DNA from: Moniliophthora roreri
Taxonomy: Eukaryota > Basidiomycota > Agaricomycetes > Agaricales > Marasmiaceae
NCBI GenBank assembly: GCA_001466705.2
Contig: LATX02000046.1
Location: 744,001 to 808,000 of the forward strand
Direction of reading: 5' to 3'
DNA: 64,000 bases
Every line of letters starts with the position of its first letter. The stretch's first letter is position 1. The notes beneath the pieces were generated by a model, which was given only the letters and a program-made list of their open reading frames with translations, had not been told where the DNA came from and ran no database searches. Positions 44,745-57,322 of the stretch are shown piece by piece. A program made the position numbers and the translations under genes.

Positions 44745-47002
44745 ATGGTTGTTGGATTTCTTCCGCTTGTGCTCGCTGCAGGAGTTGGCGCTGCAATTGT
44801 GGAACGTTTTGAGGACTTGCCAAGGCAGGAGTTTGATTTCATAGTCGTCGGAGGTACATCACCGTTCTGTGCATACATATTCCCCGACACTCACCACTTT
44901 CTTTGGAACAGGTGGTACAGCAGGGAATGTCATTGCCAATCGACTCACAGAGAACCCTTCATGGTCTGTGCTAGTTCTGGAAGCGGGTGGATCGTACGTG
45001 TCGCCCCAGCCGATCCTTGAAGAGCACTACCTCTAATGACAAGCAAACAGTAATCAAAATACGCCTGTCGACCCTGTTCCACAGATTCCCCAGTTATGCG
45101 GTCAGTTAATTGGGTCTGCATTGGACTGGAATTATACTGCATCACTCGGAAGTGGTGCCCAAGGTAGAATGACGCTGCTTACTCGGGGGTTTGTATTAGG
45201 TGGTTCTAGTTCAATCAGTACGCTGTTTGCATTATATTCATCTATTAACAATTCATCTACCCAACAGATTGCATGATCTATACTCGTGGGAGCAAAGGAG
45301 ACTGGGATCGGTACGCACAAGTTACAGGTGATTCTGGATGGTCATGGGACGGAATTCAGCCCTACATTCGCAAGGTACGCTCTTTCATCCTCTTCTTCAG
45401 ACTAATGACTGAATGAGTGCGCAGAACGAACATTTCACGCCTCCGTTCGACAACCATAATACCACGGGCGAATTTGATCCTAAGGTACATGGATTCAATG
45501 GTATCAACTCTGTGACGCTGTCAGGATCTCGACCCGAAATGGATCGTTGGGTCATCAACGCTAGTAAGAATGTTCCAGAAGAGCTGAAAGCGTTCAAGTT
45601 CAATCTGGATACAAATTCTGGGTTTCAATTGGGTGTTGGTACGAATACCTTTTGCTCTGAGGAAGACGTACTAAGTATAAACATGACAGGATACTCGCAG
45701 TCGACTATTCGGAATGGAACGCGAAGTAGCTCAGCTACGTCCTATTTGGCCGACAAATTCGTCAGAAGACCCAACCTTCACGTCTTGTTGCATTCCCATG
45801 TCACAAGGATTCTACCTGAGAAGGAAGGGCTGCTGGAGTTTGCGCGTGTTGAGTTCTCACAAGACGGTGGTAGTATGTCTTAGACTTGTTTCTTCCTCTA
45901 GCTTCTGCTCACTGTACAATCCAATAGAGAAGCTTCACACGATCACCGCCAAGAAGGAAGTCGTACTCTCTGCTGGAACAATTGGCACTCCACAAATCCT
46001 TTTACTCTCTGGTATTGGAGATACCACTGAGTTGTCTTCTATTGGTGTACCGACACTCAAGCATCTTCCCTCCGTCGGCCGTAACATGTCAGAGCAACCT
46101 GTTGTACAGAGTCCATTCCGGGTTAATACAACAGACACCGATGATACACGATTGCAGAATCAGACAGTGGCAGATGAGGAGATGAAGTTATGGCTGGAAC
46201 AGAAAAAGGGCCCGCTGGCCAATGGACCGCTTCTGGATGCTGGTTGGCTCAGAGTTCCTGTAGAAGAGGGGGTGGTCGATCCAGCTGGAGATTCGAAAAC
46301 AGCTCATTTGGAGATCCAGTTCATCGTGAGTTTCTCAGGTTTATTGAATAAGCAACCTGAACGATCTTCTCATGTTCCTGCAGAACAGCAACTTCCCTCC
46401 TGCATCAGAGGGAAACTTCATCGTTGCCAGTCCGACACTAGTGTCGCCTGCATCTCGTGCGTTCCTGTTACCACACATTATTCATGGATATTGATTTAGC
46501 GTGCACACAGGCGGTTACATGAAGTTGAAATCGTCCGACCCGTTCGAATACCCCGAGATTGACCTTAATCTTCTCGCCTCTCCGTTTGATGTGTTCGCTC
46601 TACGAGAAGGGCTACGTGCGGTCCACCAGTTCATGACTTCACCTCTTTTTGATGGCTTCGTTCTCTCTTCTGCACTTCCTATCCCTCCTGATGCTTCTGA
46701 TGAGGAGTTTGATACTCATATTCGAAATACAGTGCTGAATGTGCAGCACATCACTGGGACGGCTGCTATGACAGCAAAAGATGCGGGGTGGGGTGTCGTT
46801 GATCCAGATCTGAGAGTCAAAGGTGTGGAAGGCCTGCGGGTTGTCGATGCCAGTGTATTTGTGAGTTCTACACTCCTTTGTGTTTGAATTACTGTAAGGC
46901 TGAACGTGCCTATAGCCGTTCATACCATCAGGTCATACGCAAGTTCCGACATATATTGTAGCTGAGAGGGGTGCTGATTTGATCAAGGCCGCTTGGAAGT
47001 GA
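44745..47002 (+). CDS. GMC oxidoreductase, aryl-alcohol-oxidase-like, tandem copy 1
   Basis: FAD enzyme expected to oxidise aromatic or aliphatic alcohols (or sugars) extracellularly, typically supplying H2O2 to ligninolytic peroxidases. The start [17 protein letters not shown] is a short signal peptide. The ADP-binding motif is assembled across intron 1 (FDFIVVGG + [11 protein letters not shown], ending VLVLEAGGS). Other landmarks: [11 protein letters not shown] (GMC signature 1 region), [39 protein letters not shown] (signature 2), QHITGTAAM with the first catalytic His, and [20 protein letters not shown] with the second. At least nine short introns splice in frame to a stop at 47000-47002, and the protein is about 600 aa, normal for the family. 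AAO and pyranose dehydrogenase cannot be distinguished by eye. It is intact. Confidence 0.93.
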
Positions 47003-47673
47003 GCGCAGGTCGAGACAAACGTTTATTTATTTTCACTTTATGTTACTCGGTATGAATGTAGTTAGCATGTGAATCTGTGAATAAGAGGCTCTACCCTCTC
47101 TAAGCCGTGTTTGTCGATTCGACCAAACCTATGCCGGCGCTTACTGTGCGCTTCTCATTCTTTTCCGTCGTCCCGACTCCCACGATGGCTAAAGGATTTC
47201 GCTAAAAAATATCACTTCCATTCCTCCCTTATCACCAACGCGGTAACCACCGCTCAGCACATTAGTCTGTCACACTCGAGCTTGAGCTTCAAGCCCGGGA
47301 CGGCATGGGTGTCGACAGTAATTTTCTGCTCATATGACTCTCCATACCAAATACGGACATATGAACGAGAAGTGCACAGAACGAGGTTATTTGGCTGGCG
47401 GAGAGCTTAAAGCCGTTTTCGCTCACACTATCTGCAGGCTGGGTGAGTTTCACCTTTTGTTGTCCAATAACATGATACTTACCCGCGCTTCCCTCAGCTC
47501 CTTTAATGTGACAATAATCAAGACACCTCACCAGGCGGACAATAGGCCTTGAATACAGTACCAGGGTTACCCCACTGGAGATGGGTCGCGTGGTCTTTGA
47601 CTGTCAGGCGCTATAGCTACACCCAAGCTCAACAGCAAGTTCAGCTTTCATTCCTACAATATCCAGTTTGACG
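47003..47673. other. Intergenic between GMC genes 1 and 2
   Basis: Contains the diverged shared upstream block at 47574-47620. No gene is evident. Confidence 0.6.
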
Positions 47674-49934
47674 ATGTTGGTTGGATTTCTTCTGCTTGCT
47701 CTCACCGCAGAAGTCAGCGCGGCAATTGTGGAACGTTGGGAAGATTTGCCCAGGGAGGAGTTTGACTTCATAGTCGTTGGAGGTAAGTGGTCGTTTTGTG
47801 CATTATGTTCACCGAGACTCACCGCTCTCCCGAATAAAGGTGGTACAGCAGGGAACGTCATTGCCAATCGACTCACAGAGAACCCTTCATGGTCTGTATT
47901 AGTCCTAGAGGCGGGCGGATCGTACGTGTGGCTCTAGCTGACCCTTGAAGAACACTGCCTTTAATAGCAAGCAAACAGTAATCAAAACACGCCTCTCGAC
48001 CCTGTTCCACAGATTCCACATCTATGCGGTCAGTTAGCTGGATCTGCGTTGGACTGGAATTATACTGCATCGCTGGGAAGTGGTGCTCAAGGTAGAAAGA
48101 CGTTACTTCCTCGAGGGTTTGTATTAGGTGGTTCTAGTTCAATCAGTTCGTTCATTGCGTTATCCCCGTCTGTTACCGACTCATCTACCCGACAGATTGT
48201 ATGGTATACGCTCGCGGGAGCAAAGGAGATTGGGATCGGTACGCGCAAGTAACAGGTGATTCTGGATGGTCATGGGATGGAATTCAACCTTACATTCGCA
48301 AGGTACGCACATTTATCCTTCTCTTCGACAAATGACTGAATGAACTGGTAGAATGAACGTTTCACACCTCCATTCGACAACCACGATACGACGGGCGAAT
48401 TTGACCCTAGAGTACATGGATTCGACGGTATCAACTCGGTGACATTGTCAGGCTTTCGACACGACCTGGATCGGTGGGTCATTAACGCCAGCAAGAATGT
48501 TCCAGAGGAGCTGAAAGCGTTCAAATTCAATTTGGATACAAATTCTGGGTTTCAACTGGGTGTCGGTACGTATACATTCCTATTTCTGGGAGAAATTTGT
48601 GTTAAGTATGAACTCGACAGGATATGCACAATCAACAGTTCGAAATGGAACGCGAAGTAGCTCAGCTACATCGTACTTGGCCGACAAGTTCATCAGAAGA
48701 CCGAACCTCCACGTCCTGCTGCACTCTCACGTAACAAGGATTCTTTCCAAAAAAGAAGAATTATTAGAGTTCGAACGTGTTGAATTCTCGCAAGACGGCG
48801 GGAGTACGTCTCATACTCCCTATCCTGAACTTCTATTTATTGAACAACCCAACAGAGAAGCTCCGCACGATCACTGCCAAGAAGGAAATAGTACTCTCTG
48901 CTGGAACGATTGGGAGCCCACAAATCCTTTTACTCTCTGGTATCGGAGATACCGCTGAGCTGTCTTCTATCGGTGTACCGACACTCAAGCATCTTCCCTC
49001 TGTTGGCCGTAATATGACGGAACAACCCGTCGTACAAAGTTCATTCCAGGTGAACACAACAGATACCAGTGATACCTCGGCACAGAATCAGACAGTGGCA
49101 GATGAGCAGATGAGGCTGTGGCTGGAGCAAAGAAAGGGCCCGCTGGCGGACGGACCACTTTCGGATGTCGGTTGGCTCAGAGTTCCTATAGAGGAGGGGT
49201 TAGTAGATCCTGCTGGAGATTCAGAAACAGCCCATTTGGGGGTGCTGTTCCTCGTGAGCATTTCGTGTTCATCGAGTAAGCAACTATCTTCTCATGTTTC
49301 TGCAGAACGGCGGATTTCCTCCTGCAACACAAGGAAACTTTATCATCGCCAATGCGATCGTAGTGTCGCCTGCCTCTCGTGCGTTTCCTGTTATCGTCCA
49401 TAATTCACGGGCACTGATGTAGCGTTCACGCAGGCGGTTACATGAAGCTTAAATCGTCCGACCCATTCGAATACCCAGAGATTGACCTCAATCTCCTTGC
49501 CTCCCCGTTCGACGTGTTTGCCCTACGAGAAGGAATACGCACGATCCACCGATTCCTGACTTCGCGTCTTTTCGACGGCTTCGTAATCTCTTCTGTGCTT
49601 CCTATCTCGCCTGACGCCTCTGATGAGGAGTTCGATGCTCACATTCGAAATACGGCATTTATCATTTCGCATATCACTGGGACGGCTGCTATGACGGCTA
49701 ACGACGCTGAGTGGGGTGTTGTTAATCCAGATCTGAAAGTCAAAGGTATGAAAGGTGTCAGAGTTGTGGATGCGAGTATATTGGTGGGTTTCTTTCTCGC
49801 TGCTTTCTCCAATCAAGGACTAACCCCATGGTCAGCCATTCATACCATCGAGTCATACGCAAGCTCCGGTATATATTGTAGCTGAGAAGGGTGCCGATTT
49901 GATCAAGGCGGCTTGGAGTTGGACGCAAGAATGA
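47674..49934 (+). CDS. GMC oxidoreductase, aryl-alcohol-oxidase-like, tandem copy 2
   Basis: Same exon plan as its neighbours. Signal peptide MLVGFLLLALTAEVSAA, ADP-binding [60 protein letters not shown] and [20 protein letters not shown] with both catalytic histidines. Compared with copy 1 it has MVYARGSKGD for [10 protein letters not shown], a GVLFL/NGGFPPATQ exon junction for [14 protein letters not shown], and a longer C-terminus (WSWTQE). All donors are GT and all acceptors AG, with no stops. Substitutions near the substrate entrance (TNDTSDTSAQNQ region) may change specificity; that is inference. Confidence 0.92.
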
Positions 49935-50948
49935 GATAAAAGTGTATTTATTTTTCACCTTGGGTATATATGCGGATAGCTTGGAAGCTTTACCCTCTAA
50001 ATCATAGAATGTCGACACTAAGTAGTACTAGCTCGTTTTGAGGTTGACATCGTTCGCTCGCCCACCTACTGGCATGCTAACGCTTATGCTGCGGTGTCCG
50101 AATTTCAGGCTAAGTGATCTGGTTCAGAATGCTCGCTTCCATCTCCTTACCAGTGTACCACAGCTCAGCTTGAGCCGATCCCTAAGTTCCGCGCACAAGC
50201 TATGGGTCTCACGGTCCCTCTTATCGTGAGACCAACATGGCATCTTATGGTATGGGCTCAAGCGACTCATGACGCCTTTTCTCAGTTTTACCGTTCATAT
50301 GACACTACTTGCTGATGCAGGAAAGAGTCTAGCGAGAACGTATTGGGATGCCGGAGTGCAAGCCGTTCTGGCTCACATAGAATGAAGACTGAGGTGGGTT
50401 TCGACTTCCGTTGTCCAATAACATGATATTTATTGCTTAGCCGCTTTACCTGCGCTCTAGTTCATCGGAAAATGAGATACGGGTCAATTGGATGGTTGTA
50501 CCTGAGACCGTCAACGTGGTCGAGGACAATCGAAGGCAAGAACCCGTACTCATCTCAATATGACGCTAAATTAGGACACCTCACTATTAGCAACGATTCA
50601 ATCGTAATTATCGAAGTATTCAATCTAGTTCAAGTCTCATCACCTAGAAGCACTTTCATCATGAGCCACGCGACGACTTGCCACACTTCTCCACCAATAT
50701 TCTTCCAGATCCCACGATTTCGGCCAAGACTCGGAATAACTCTTGGCTGGACCTACTTCCTCAGCTCCTTCAATTATAACGTGACGACAATCAAGATACT
50801 CTCACCCGGTAGACGTCGAGCCTTGAATACAAGAATTACCCCACTGGAGATGGGTCGCGTGGTCCTTGACTTTCGGACGCTGTAGCGACATTTCAGGTTC
50901 AAATACTGCAGGAACTTCACCTTTTATTCCTACAACCCAAGGTCGACG
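49935..50948. other. Intergenic between GMC genes 2 and 3
   Basis: Holds a block at 50337-50380 (GAACGTATTGGGATGCCGGA...) also found at 44492-44535 upstream of gene 1, and the shared promoter block at 50843-50916. The spacer belongs to the duplicated unit. No gene is evident. Confidence 0.6.
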
Positions 50949-53192
50949 ATGGTTGTTGGACTTCTTCCGCTTGTGCTCGCTGCAGGGGTCGGTGCTGCAA
51001 TTGTGGAACGCTTTGAAGACTTGGCAAGGAAGGAGTTTGATTTTATAGTCGTTGGAGGTACACCATTTTGCGGACGTATGTTCACTGTCACTCACTGCTT
51101 TCTCTGGAACAGGGGGTACAGCAGGGAATGTCATCGCCAACCGACTCACAGAGAACCCTTCATGGTCTGTGCTAGTTCTGGAGGCGGGCGGATCGTACGC
51201 ACTACCCCTCCCGAAAGTTGAAGAACACTACCCCTAATCATAAGCAAACAGAAATCAAAACACACCTCTCGACCCTCTTCCACAGATTCCCCAGTTTTGC
51301 GGCGCGTTACTTGGGTCTGCATTAGACTGGAACTACACGGCATCGCTGGGAAGTGGTGCTCAGGGTAGAATGACGCTGCTTCCTCGGGGGTTTGTATTGG
51401 GTGGTACCAGTTCAATCAGTACGTTCATTGCGTTACATCCGTCATTTGTCAACTCAGCTACCCAACAGATTGTATGGCCTACACTCGTGGAAGTAAAGGA
51501 GACTGGGATCGGTATGCACAAGTTACAGGTGATTCTGGATGGTCGTGGGATGAAGTTCAACCTTACATTCGTAAAGTATGTTCTTTCATTCTTCCCTTGA
51601 GAAAAATGTCTTGATGGACACATAGAACGAACGCTTCACGCCTCCGTTTGACAACCGCAACGTCACAGGTGAAATTAATCCCAGGGTACACGGATTTGAC
51701 GGTATCAACACTGTGACACTGTCAGGCTTTCAACACGACTTGGATCGGTGGGTCATAAACGCCAGTAAGAATGTGCCAGAGGAGTTGGAGGCGTTCAAAT
51801 TCAATTTGGATACAAATTCCGGGTTTCAATTGGGCGTTGGTATGTATACTACTCCGGTCTTGGGAGAACGCACTAAGTATAAATGCAACAGGATACGGAC
51901 AATCAACTGTCAAGAATGGGTCGCGTAGTAGCTCAGCGACATCGTACTTGGCCGACAAGTTCATCAGAAGGCCGAACCTGCACGTTCTGTTACACTCCCA
52001 TGTAACGAGAATTTTACCCAAGAACGAAGGATCGTTGGAGTTTGAGCGTGTTGAGTTCTCACAAGACGGGGGGAGTGCGTTATAACCTTGCTTCTTCCCC
52101 AATTTCTACCTAATGTACTATCCAACAGAGAAGCTTCTCTCGGTCACCGTCAAGAAGGAAATCGTACTCTCTGCTGGAACGATTGGCAGCGCACAAATTC
52201 TCTTACTCTCTGGTATCGGAAACACCACTGAGCTTTCTTCTATCGGTGTACCGACCATAAAGCACCTTCCCTCTGTTGGTCGTAACATGTCAGAACAACC
52301 TATAGTACAGAGTCCATTCCGAGTCAACACAACGGATACTGGCGATACGTCAGTGCAGAATCAGGTAGTAGCAAATGAGCAGATGAAGTTATGGTTGGAG
52401 GAGAGAAGGGGTCCGTTGGCCAATGCACCGTTATTGGATATCGGTTGGCTGAGAGTTCCCGTGGAAGAGGGGGTGGTTGATCCAGCTGGGGACTCGAAGA
52501 CAGCTCATCTGGAGGTTCAGTTCATCGTGAGTCCTTCACATTCATTGAACCGTTACACTATTCCCATATCATTATAGAATAGCAACGTTCCACCTGCAGC
52601 ACAAGGAAACTTTATCATCGCGAGCCCGACATTGGTCTCGCCTGCTTCTCGTACGTTTCCTGTTGCCATTTGGGACTTTTGAGCAGTGATTCAGCGGATA
52701 CACAGGCGGTCACATAAAGTTGGAATCCTCCGATCCATTTGAATACCCCGAGATTGATCTTAATCTTCTCGCCTCTCCCTTCGACGTGTTTGCTCTGCGA
52801 GAAGGCCTTCGTATGGTCCATCGGTTCATGACTTCACCTCTCTTCGATGGCTTTGTCATCTCTTCTGCGCTCCCGGTTTCGCCTGACGCCCCTGACCAAG
52901 AGCTCGATGCTTATATTCGAAGCAGTGCGGGCGGTGCAGCGCACATTACTGGGACGGCTGCTATGACAGCAAAAGATGCAGGGTGGGGTGTTGTTAACCC
53001 AGATCTGAGAGTGAAAGATTTGAAAGGCGTCAGAGTTGTGGATGCGAGTGTGTTGGTGAGTTTCCGTGTTCCTTCTGTTTGATCAGAAGCTGAATATTTC
53101 GATAGCCATTCATACCCGCGGGTCATACTCAAGCTCCGGTGTATATTGTAGCTGAGAGGGGTGCTGATTTGATCAAGGCTGCTTGGGAGTGA
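50949..53192 (+). CDS. GMC oxidoreductase, aryl-alcohol-oxidase-like, tandem copy 3
   Basis: Start [17 protein letters not shown], closest to copy 1 in its signal peptide and upstream sequence. Motifs: [79 protein letters not shown] and [20 protein letters not shown]. Introns fall at the same positions as in copies 1 and 2. It differs in [20 protein letters not shown] (HIK for YMK) and [16 protein letters not shown], where the loop before the first catalytic His is rebuilt. No frame damage is seen. Clustered secreted oxidases like this are common in white-rot and litter fungi. Confidence 0.92.
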
Positions 53193-53358
53193 GCGCAGGA
53201 ATGGGATCAAACTGTATTTATTTTTAATCTTGGATAATACCTGGTTAGCCTGTGAGAATCGAGTAACAGCCATACCCAAGTGTCAATGTCTGGAAAGACT
53301 TAGCGAGTGCAGGACTGGTGACGCCTGCCAGCGCTTACCTGCTCTTTTCCGATTCACG

Positions 53359-54525
53359 ATGTCCTCTGACACCCTTCGATGGACATTCTCGCAACAATTT
53401 TTGGCCGAATTCCAGGCCAAGCGAACCGGTCTGAAATGATCACTTCCATATCTTCTAGCTCTGTATCTCAACTTTGCGTTAGACCTGGAAAGCCGAATTA
53501 CCCAGGCCAAATCATCTGGCACGCCTCCAAAGGGTGTTTTGGACATCCTTTCGGCCGATTTTGCAAAATTATCCAAAAGCTTAGTCGATGCGACTGGCTC
53601 ATTACCGAACTTTGACCAGAAAAACTGTGAATTGGTGCGTGGTTATACATCCATCGTGGAAGTGTCGATACTCGATTACTGACAACGTGCTGGCAGCAAC
53701 TCAAGCAACTGGAGGCGACCCTTCAATCAATCAGAGAATCATCAGTACCCAAAGCAAAGTTTGCGTTCAAACGGAAGGTCAAAACCGAGACACAGACCAA
53801 TAATACCCCTTCCAACCCCACGAGTGTCACCACACCGGCTCCCTTGAAAGAGAGTGATAGCGGGCCTTCGCAGGCCTTATCAATCTCTTCTCATTCCAAC
53901 ACTCATCTCTTATGGACCTCCATACCCGGATCTCTTTCAAACTCACAGCCGGATCTTGCCATTTCCGATTTGAATCGCTGTATTCTCGACCTTGCTCGTT
54001 TCCCGAGTCAAAATCTCACTATATCAGCGCTACACGTTTGGAATGTTAGCGACTCCGTTCTTATTCTACCCCGCATCCCAGGGAGTGCGATGCTACACGA
54101 TTTGAAGAATTGTGTGGTCATATTGGGTTGTCACCAAGTACGCTTTGAGAATTCTGGTCGAACTATTACTGAATATCTGAATATAATCCCAGTTTCGCAT
54201 GCACACATCCCAGCATGTCGATGTCTATCTTTCCATACAATCCAATCCGATCATAGAACATTGCACTGGGATTCGATTTGACACCTACCCGCGTAGTATC
54301 CTGCGCGAGGAAACTGCCGAGGAGACGGATAGCGTGCTGTCGGTACAAGACTTTTCTCATATCAAGTCTACTCCATCGCCAAACTGGCGCATGCTTTCCA
54401 ATGTGGAGAAGCTGGACTCGAAGGAAAGCTGGTATGACGAACTAAAAGAGTTAAGCTTTCCTTCCAGTAATGATGTTTCTCGAATTTTGGACAAACTTCT
54501 TCCTGCAGCTGGTACATCTCCATGA
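53359..54525 (+). CDS. Tubulin-folding cofactor C (TBCC, CAP/C-domain)
   Basis: TBCC acts as the GTPase-activating factor that releases native tubulin dimer from the cofactor D-E complex. Exons: ATG at 53359; a first intron GTCTGA...GCGTTAG; then ESRITQAKSSGTPP, VLDILSADFAKLSKSLVD (coiled N-terminal spectrin-like part); a second intron after NCEL; then a Ser/Pro linker (TNNTPSNPTSVTTPAPLK) and the C-domain with AISDLNRCILDLA and LKNCVVILGCHQ, a third intron, and FRMHTSQHVDVYLSIQSNPI. The Arg in QFRMH is the expected arginine finger. After IIEHCTGIRFDTYP the protein ends with an acidic tail (LSFPSSNDVSRILDKLLP). About 320 aa, a usual size. Intact. Confidence 0.9.
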
Positions 54526-55000
54526 TTGACAATCCAAACAAATCTGATATTCTTAGACTGCTACTTGGACATAAGACTGAGAAGTTGAAAGAGACATCAT
54601 TAAATCAAATACGCAATCCCAATCCATCGTTGAATCTTATCTTTCTGTCTCTCCTCCATTTCTCACTGCACACTGGTTACCGTGAACTCTCACTGAAACG
54701 ATGCGTGCGAACGCTCCTGATCTGCTTCTTCTGCTAATAGGGCTATACTGTAGAAAGTAGCGACGAACTAAGCACCGTCGGAACCGTTACAAGGACTGAA
54801 ATGTCAACGCAGACCTTCACTCGCATTGGTGATGGCGAATACCAGGCGAGTTTTCATAACCTTATCTTTCATGACTTTCATCCTTTCTGACATTAAGTTG
54901 CTCAGCAGCTCGGACGCGAAAAGCTTCTTTGGCACGAGGCAACGCCTTTATACATATTTAAAGATGCTTCAATATCGAAGGCGAGTTCCCTTCCGTTCCA
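54526..55000. other. Intergenic, no gene seen
   Basis: Short frames only; nothing recognisable. Confidence 0.5.
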
Positions 55001-55385
55001 ATGTCCTGTCCCAGTCGCAACGCGCCTGATCTCGAGCCACCCAATTTCGGCCGATTTTCATCACTCGGTGGTGCTGCGTCATCTCAATCGTCAGTCCATG
55101 CACCTAGCGTCTCACTCAGTGTCAACTACGTACCATCCAAGTTCTCCGATGCTTTGCTCTTACTTACTTCCATAAGGGGGCGTGCACGAAGTAACACCGC
55201 TTTGAAAGGCCCGAAAAGAGGCGGAGCTGACGCTTTCGGGTCTGGTGAGTCGACGATGCCCGTTGAAGGCGACGAGGACTACGATGATGTTGCGAGTGGC
55301 TGGTTTGGAGGGAAGGATGCCAAGCCGATGAGGCGAAACAAATTCAAGTGGACATTGTTCGCCACGAACACCGTAACAAGTCCGC
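55001..55385 (+). pseudogene. 5' fragment of a basidiomycete membrane protein gene
   Basis: ATG at 55001 opens a frame with LEPPNFGRFSSLGG, SVNYVPSKFSDALLLL, KRGGADAFGSGESTMP and DYDDVASGWFGGKDA, then RRNKFKWTLFATNTV. I recall this block order in basidiomycete multi-pass membrane proteins, where the last block leads into the first transmembrane helix. Here the helix never follows: the sequence switches within about 15 bases to an ERG24-like coding region in another frame. The fragment is therefore truncated at a recombination joint. Confidence 0.6.
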
Positions 55386-55390
55386 TACCT

Positions 55391-56255
55391 CATGTCCTTC
55401 AATGAATCTCGTCCTGGCCTCATTCTAGGGGCCCTCGTTGATATCATTTATGAGCAAGCTGTTCGTCGTGATGGCTTCTTGAAAGCCACAGATTCCATGT
55501 GGCTTGCTTCGGCTTTCCAGACCTGGTACGTTGGGGATGCCTTGTATAACGAGGTACGAGAGAAATCAGTTGTCGTTTTCTGCGCGCTGAAGCTCATGTT
55601 CCTTGTGCAGCCTGCCCTTCCCACCACGATCGATATCATGATAGATGGTTTCGGCTTCATGCTTTCCGTTGGTGATCTACTCTGGGTCCCTTTCACGTAT
55701 TGCCTTCAGGCTCGTTACCTCGATTCAACCAAGTAGAATTGGGACCTCTGGACACTGTGCTTATCATTGGGGTAAACCTTCTTGGATATTGGATCTTTCG
55801 TAGTGCGAATGGAGAGGAGAACGACTTCCGCGTTCCGCACAGGGAAGAACCCAAAAAGTACGTTCTCCTACATCTTGGCAGTTTCATACCTAACAGTGGG
55901 ACAGATCTCAAGTATATGACCACCGAGCGATCTAAACTTGTCATCTCTGGCTGGTGGGGAATATCGTGCCATCCCAATCATATGTAGGTTTTGCATCCTC
56001 CCAAATCATGATTGACGGCTCATATTCTTATTCCAGTGGTGACATCCTTATGGCTTTCGCCTGGTCTCTGCCAACAGACTTTGCGACACCCATCGCATAC
56101 TTTTACCCAGTCTTTTTCACCCTCTTTTTGATGCATTGTCAATCTCGCCACGAGGCTTGGTGTCAGAAGAAGTGAGTTTCACTCCCTACTCTGTTATAGG
56201 TACGGCAAGGACTGGGGAGATCGTGCCGTACAAGATCTTCCCCTACATGTACTGA
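55391..56255 (+). pseudogene. Delta(14)-sterol reductase (ERG24-like) 3' half, frameshifted
   Basis: ERG24 reduces the C14 double bond in ergosterol synthesis in the ER membrane. This fragment starts mid-protein (MSFNESRPGLILGALVDI) and contains FQTWYVGDALYNE, TIDIMIDGFGFMLSVGDLLW, VPFTYCLQARYLD, VELGPLDTV, GYWIFRSANGEENDFR, LVISGWWGISCHPNHMGD, ILMAFAWSLPTDFATPI and YGKDW, ending EIVPYKIFPYMY. A one-base phase error separates QARYLDSTK from VELG (about 55730), and about eleven bases are missing between KDWG and EIVPY. The N-terminal half is absent. The catalytic C-terminal motifs are recognisable, but the gene cannot work; the functional copy must be elsewhere. Confidence 0.85.
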
Positions 56256-56500
56256 GTCAATACTGTGGTTTAGTATTATCCGTGGAGTATAGCACGAAAT
56301 GCCGATGTACGTGTCAAAGCAAAAGTCAATAGCCGAACAAGGGATCCAACAAATGAATTCAGATGTGGGGCCATGTGGGGCCCAGCTCAATTTCTTCCAA
56401 GTCGCCGTTGGCCCGCGTCGTCATTCCTACGTCATTTCCCGACGACTTCTTTCTCGACGCGGTCACACCTGTGGAGCTCCGCTTCTCGTGTCTGGAATGG

Positions 56501-56508
56501 TATATAAA
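56501..56508 (+). promoter_or_regulatory. TATA box of Con-6 gene
   Basis: TATATAAA, 100 bases before the ATG at 56601, followed by a CT-rich leader (TTTTTTTCCCTCAAATTCACC), as in highly expressed basidiomycete genes. Confidence 0.65.
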
Positions 56509-56600
56509 GAGGACGCGTTCTGTTAATTTTTTTCCCTCAAATTCACCAATATCACCTTCGTCTTTTGACTACACCACTCAAACTCTCACCAACAACTACG

Positions 56601-57236
56601 ATGTCTCCTCGATGTACGTGTTTCTTCTCTCTCTATACCTCACCGTCGTGATTAGCGAGTGCTTTGAGCAGCTCAGAAGCACAACGCTGCCGTCGTTCGC
56701 GGTCTCAAAGCTGCAATTCACAACCCTCGTGTCTCTGAAGAAGCAAAAGAACACGCGAAGGAAAGGCTGGAGAACATGGGTATCGTCACGGAAGAAGATG
56801 AAGAACACGAGAAACGTGTCCTTGGTAAGCTGACTATCCCCTAAAGCTGAATGCCACTGACGCTGACTCTACTCGTAGCCGGATACAAAGCCACACTGCA
56901 CAGTATGTCGGATCTCTTCCTTCGACTCGAGCAGCGTGAACTGACGTGTCATTCTCCGCAGACGATCGTACCTCGGACGAAGCTAAAGACCATGCATATG
57001 CCGTCCTCCAGCACGCGAATGCACTTCCTTCTCCCGACTCCTCAGACAATGGAAATGGTGATGAACACCAGCATCGCGTGTTGGGAGGGTACAAGGCTGC
57101 AGTGCGCAGTGAGTTTTTTTTTTTCGCCAGTCCATTCGTCTTCATGCTGATTTTGATGGCCATTCAAGATCCCAACGCGTCGGCCGAAGCAAAGCAAAAC
57201 GCTGAAGCGGTACTCGCTGAGCATGATGCGCTATAG
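56601..57236 (+). CDS. Conidiation-specific protein 6 (Con-6) family
   Basis: Small hydrophilic stress- or sporulation-associated protein; molecular function unknown. Five exons: 56601-56613 (13 nt), 56669-56824, 56879-56902 (24 nt), 56962-57108 and 57169-57236, joining in frame to 135 aa. Three Con-6 repeats are visible: RGLKAAIHNPRVSEEAKEHA, AGYKATLHN with DRTSDEAKDHAYAVL, and GGYKAAVRN with PNASAEAKQNAEAVL. Each repeat is interrupted by an intron at the same place, after the first base of the Asn codon, in the second and third units. This suggests the repeats arose by exon duplication. Acceptor choice for exon 2 (TTTGAG) is fixed by the need to avoid an in-frame TGA. Confidence 0.9.
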
Positions 57237-57322
57237 TTTACGGATGACTTCTGCCTGCTTCCTTGAAATGAATATCAGAATCAGAAATGTATATTAGCAT
57301 TGTACTTTATGTTATTCGCCGC

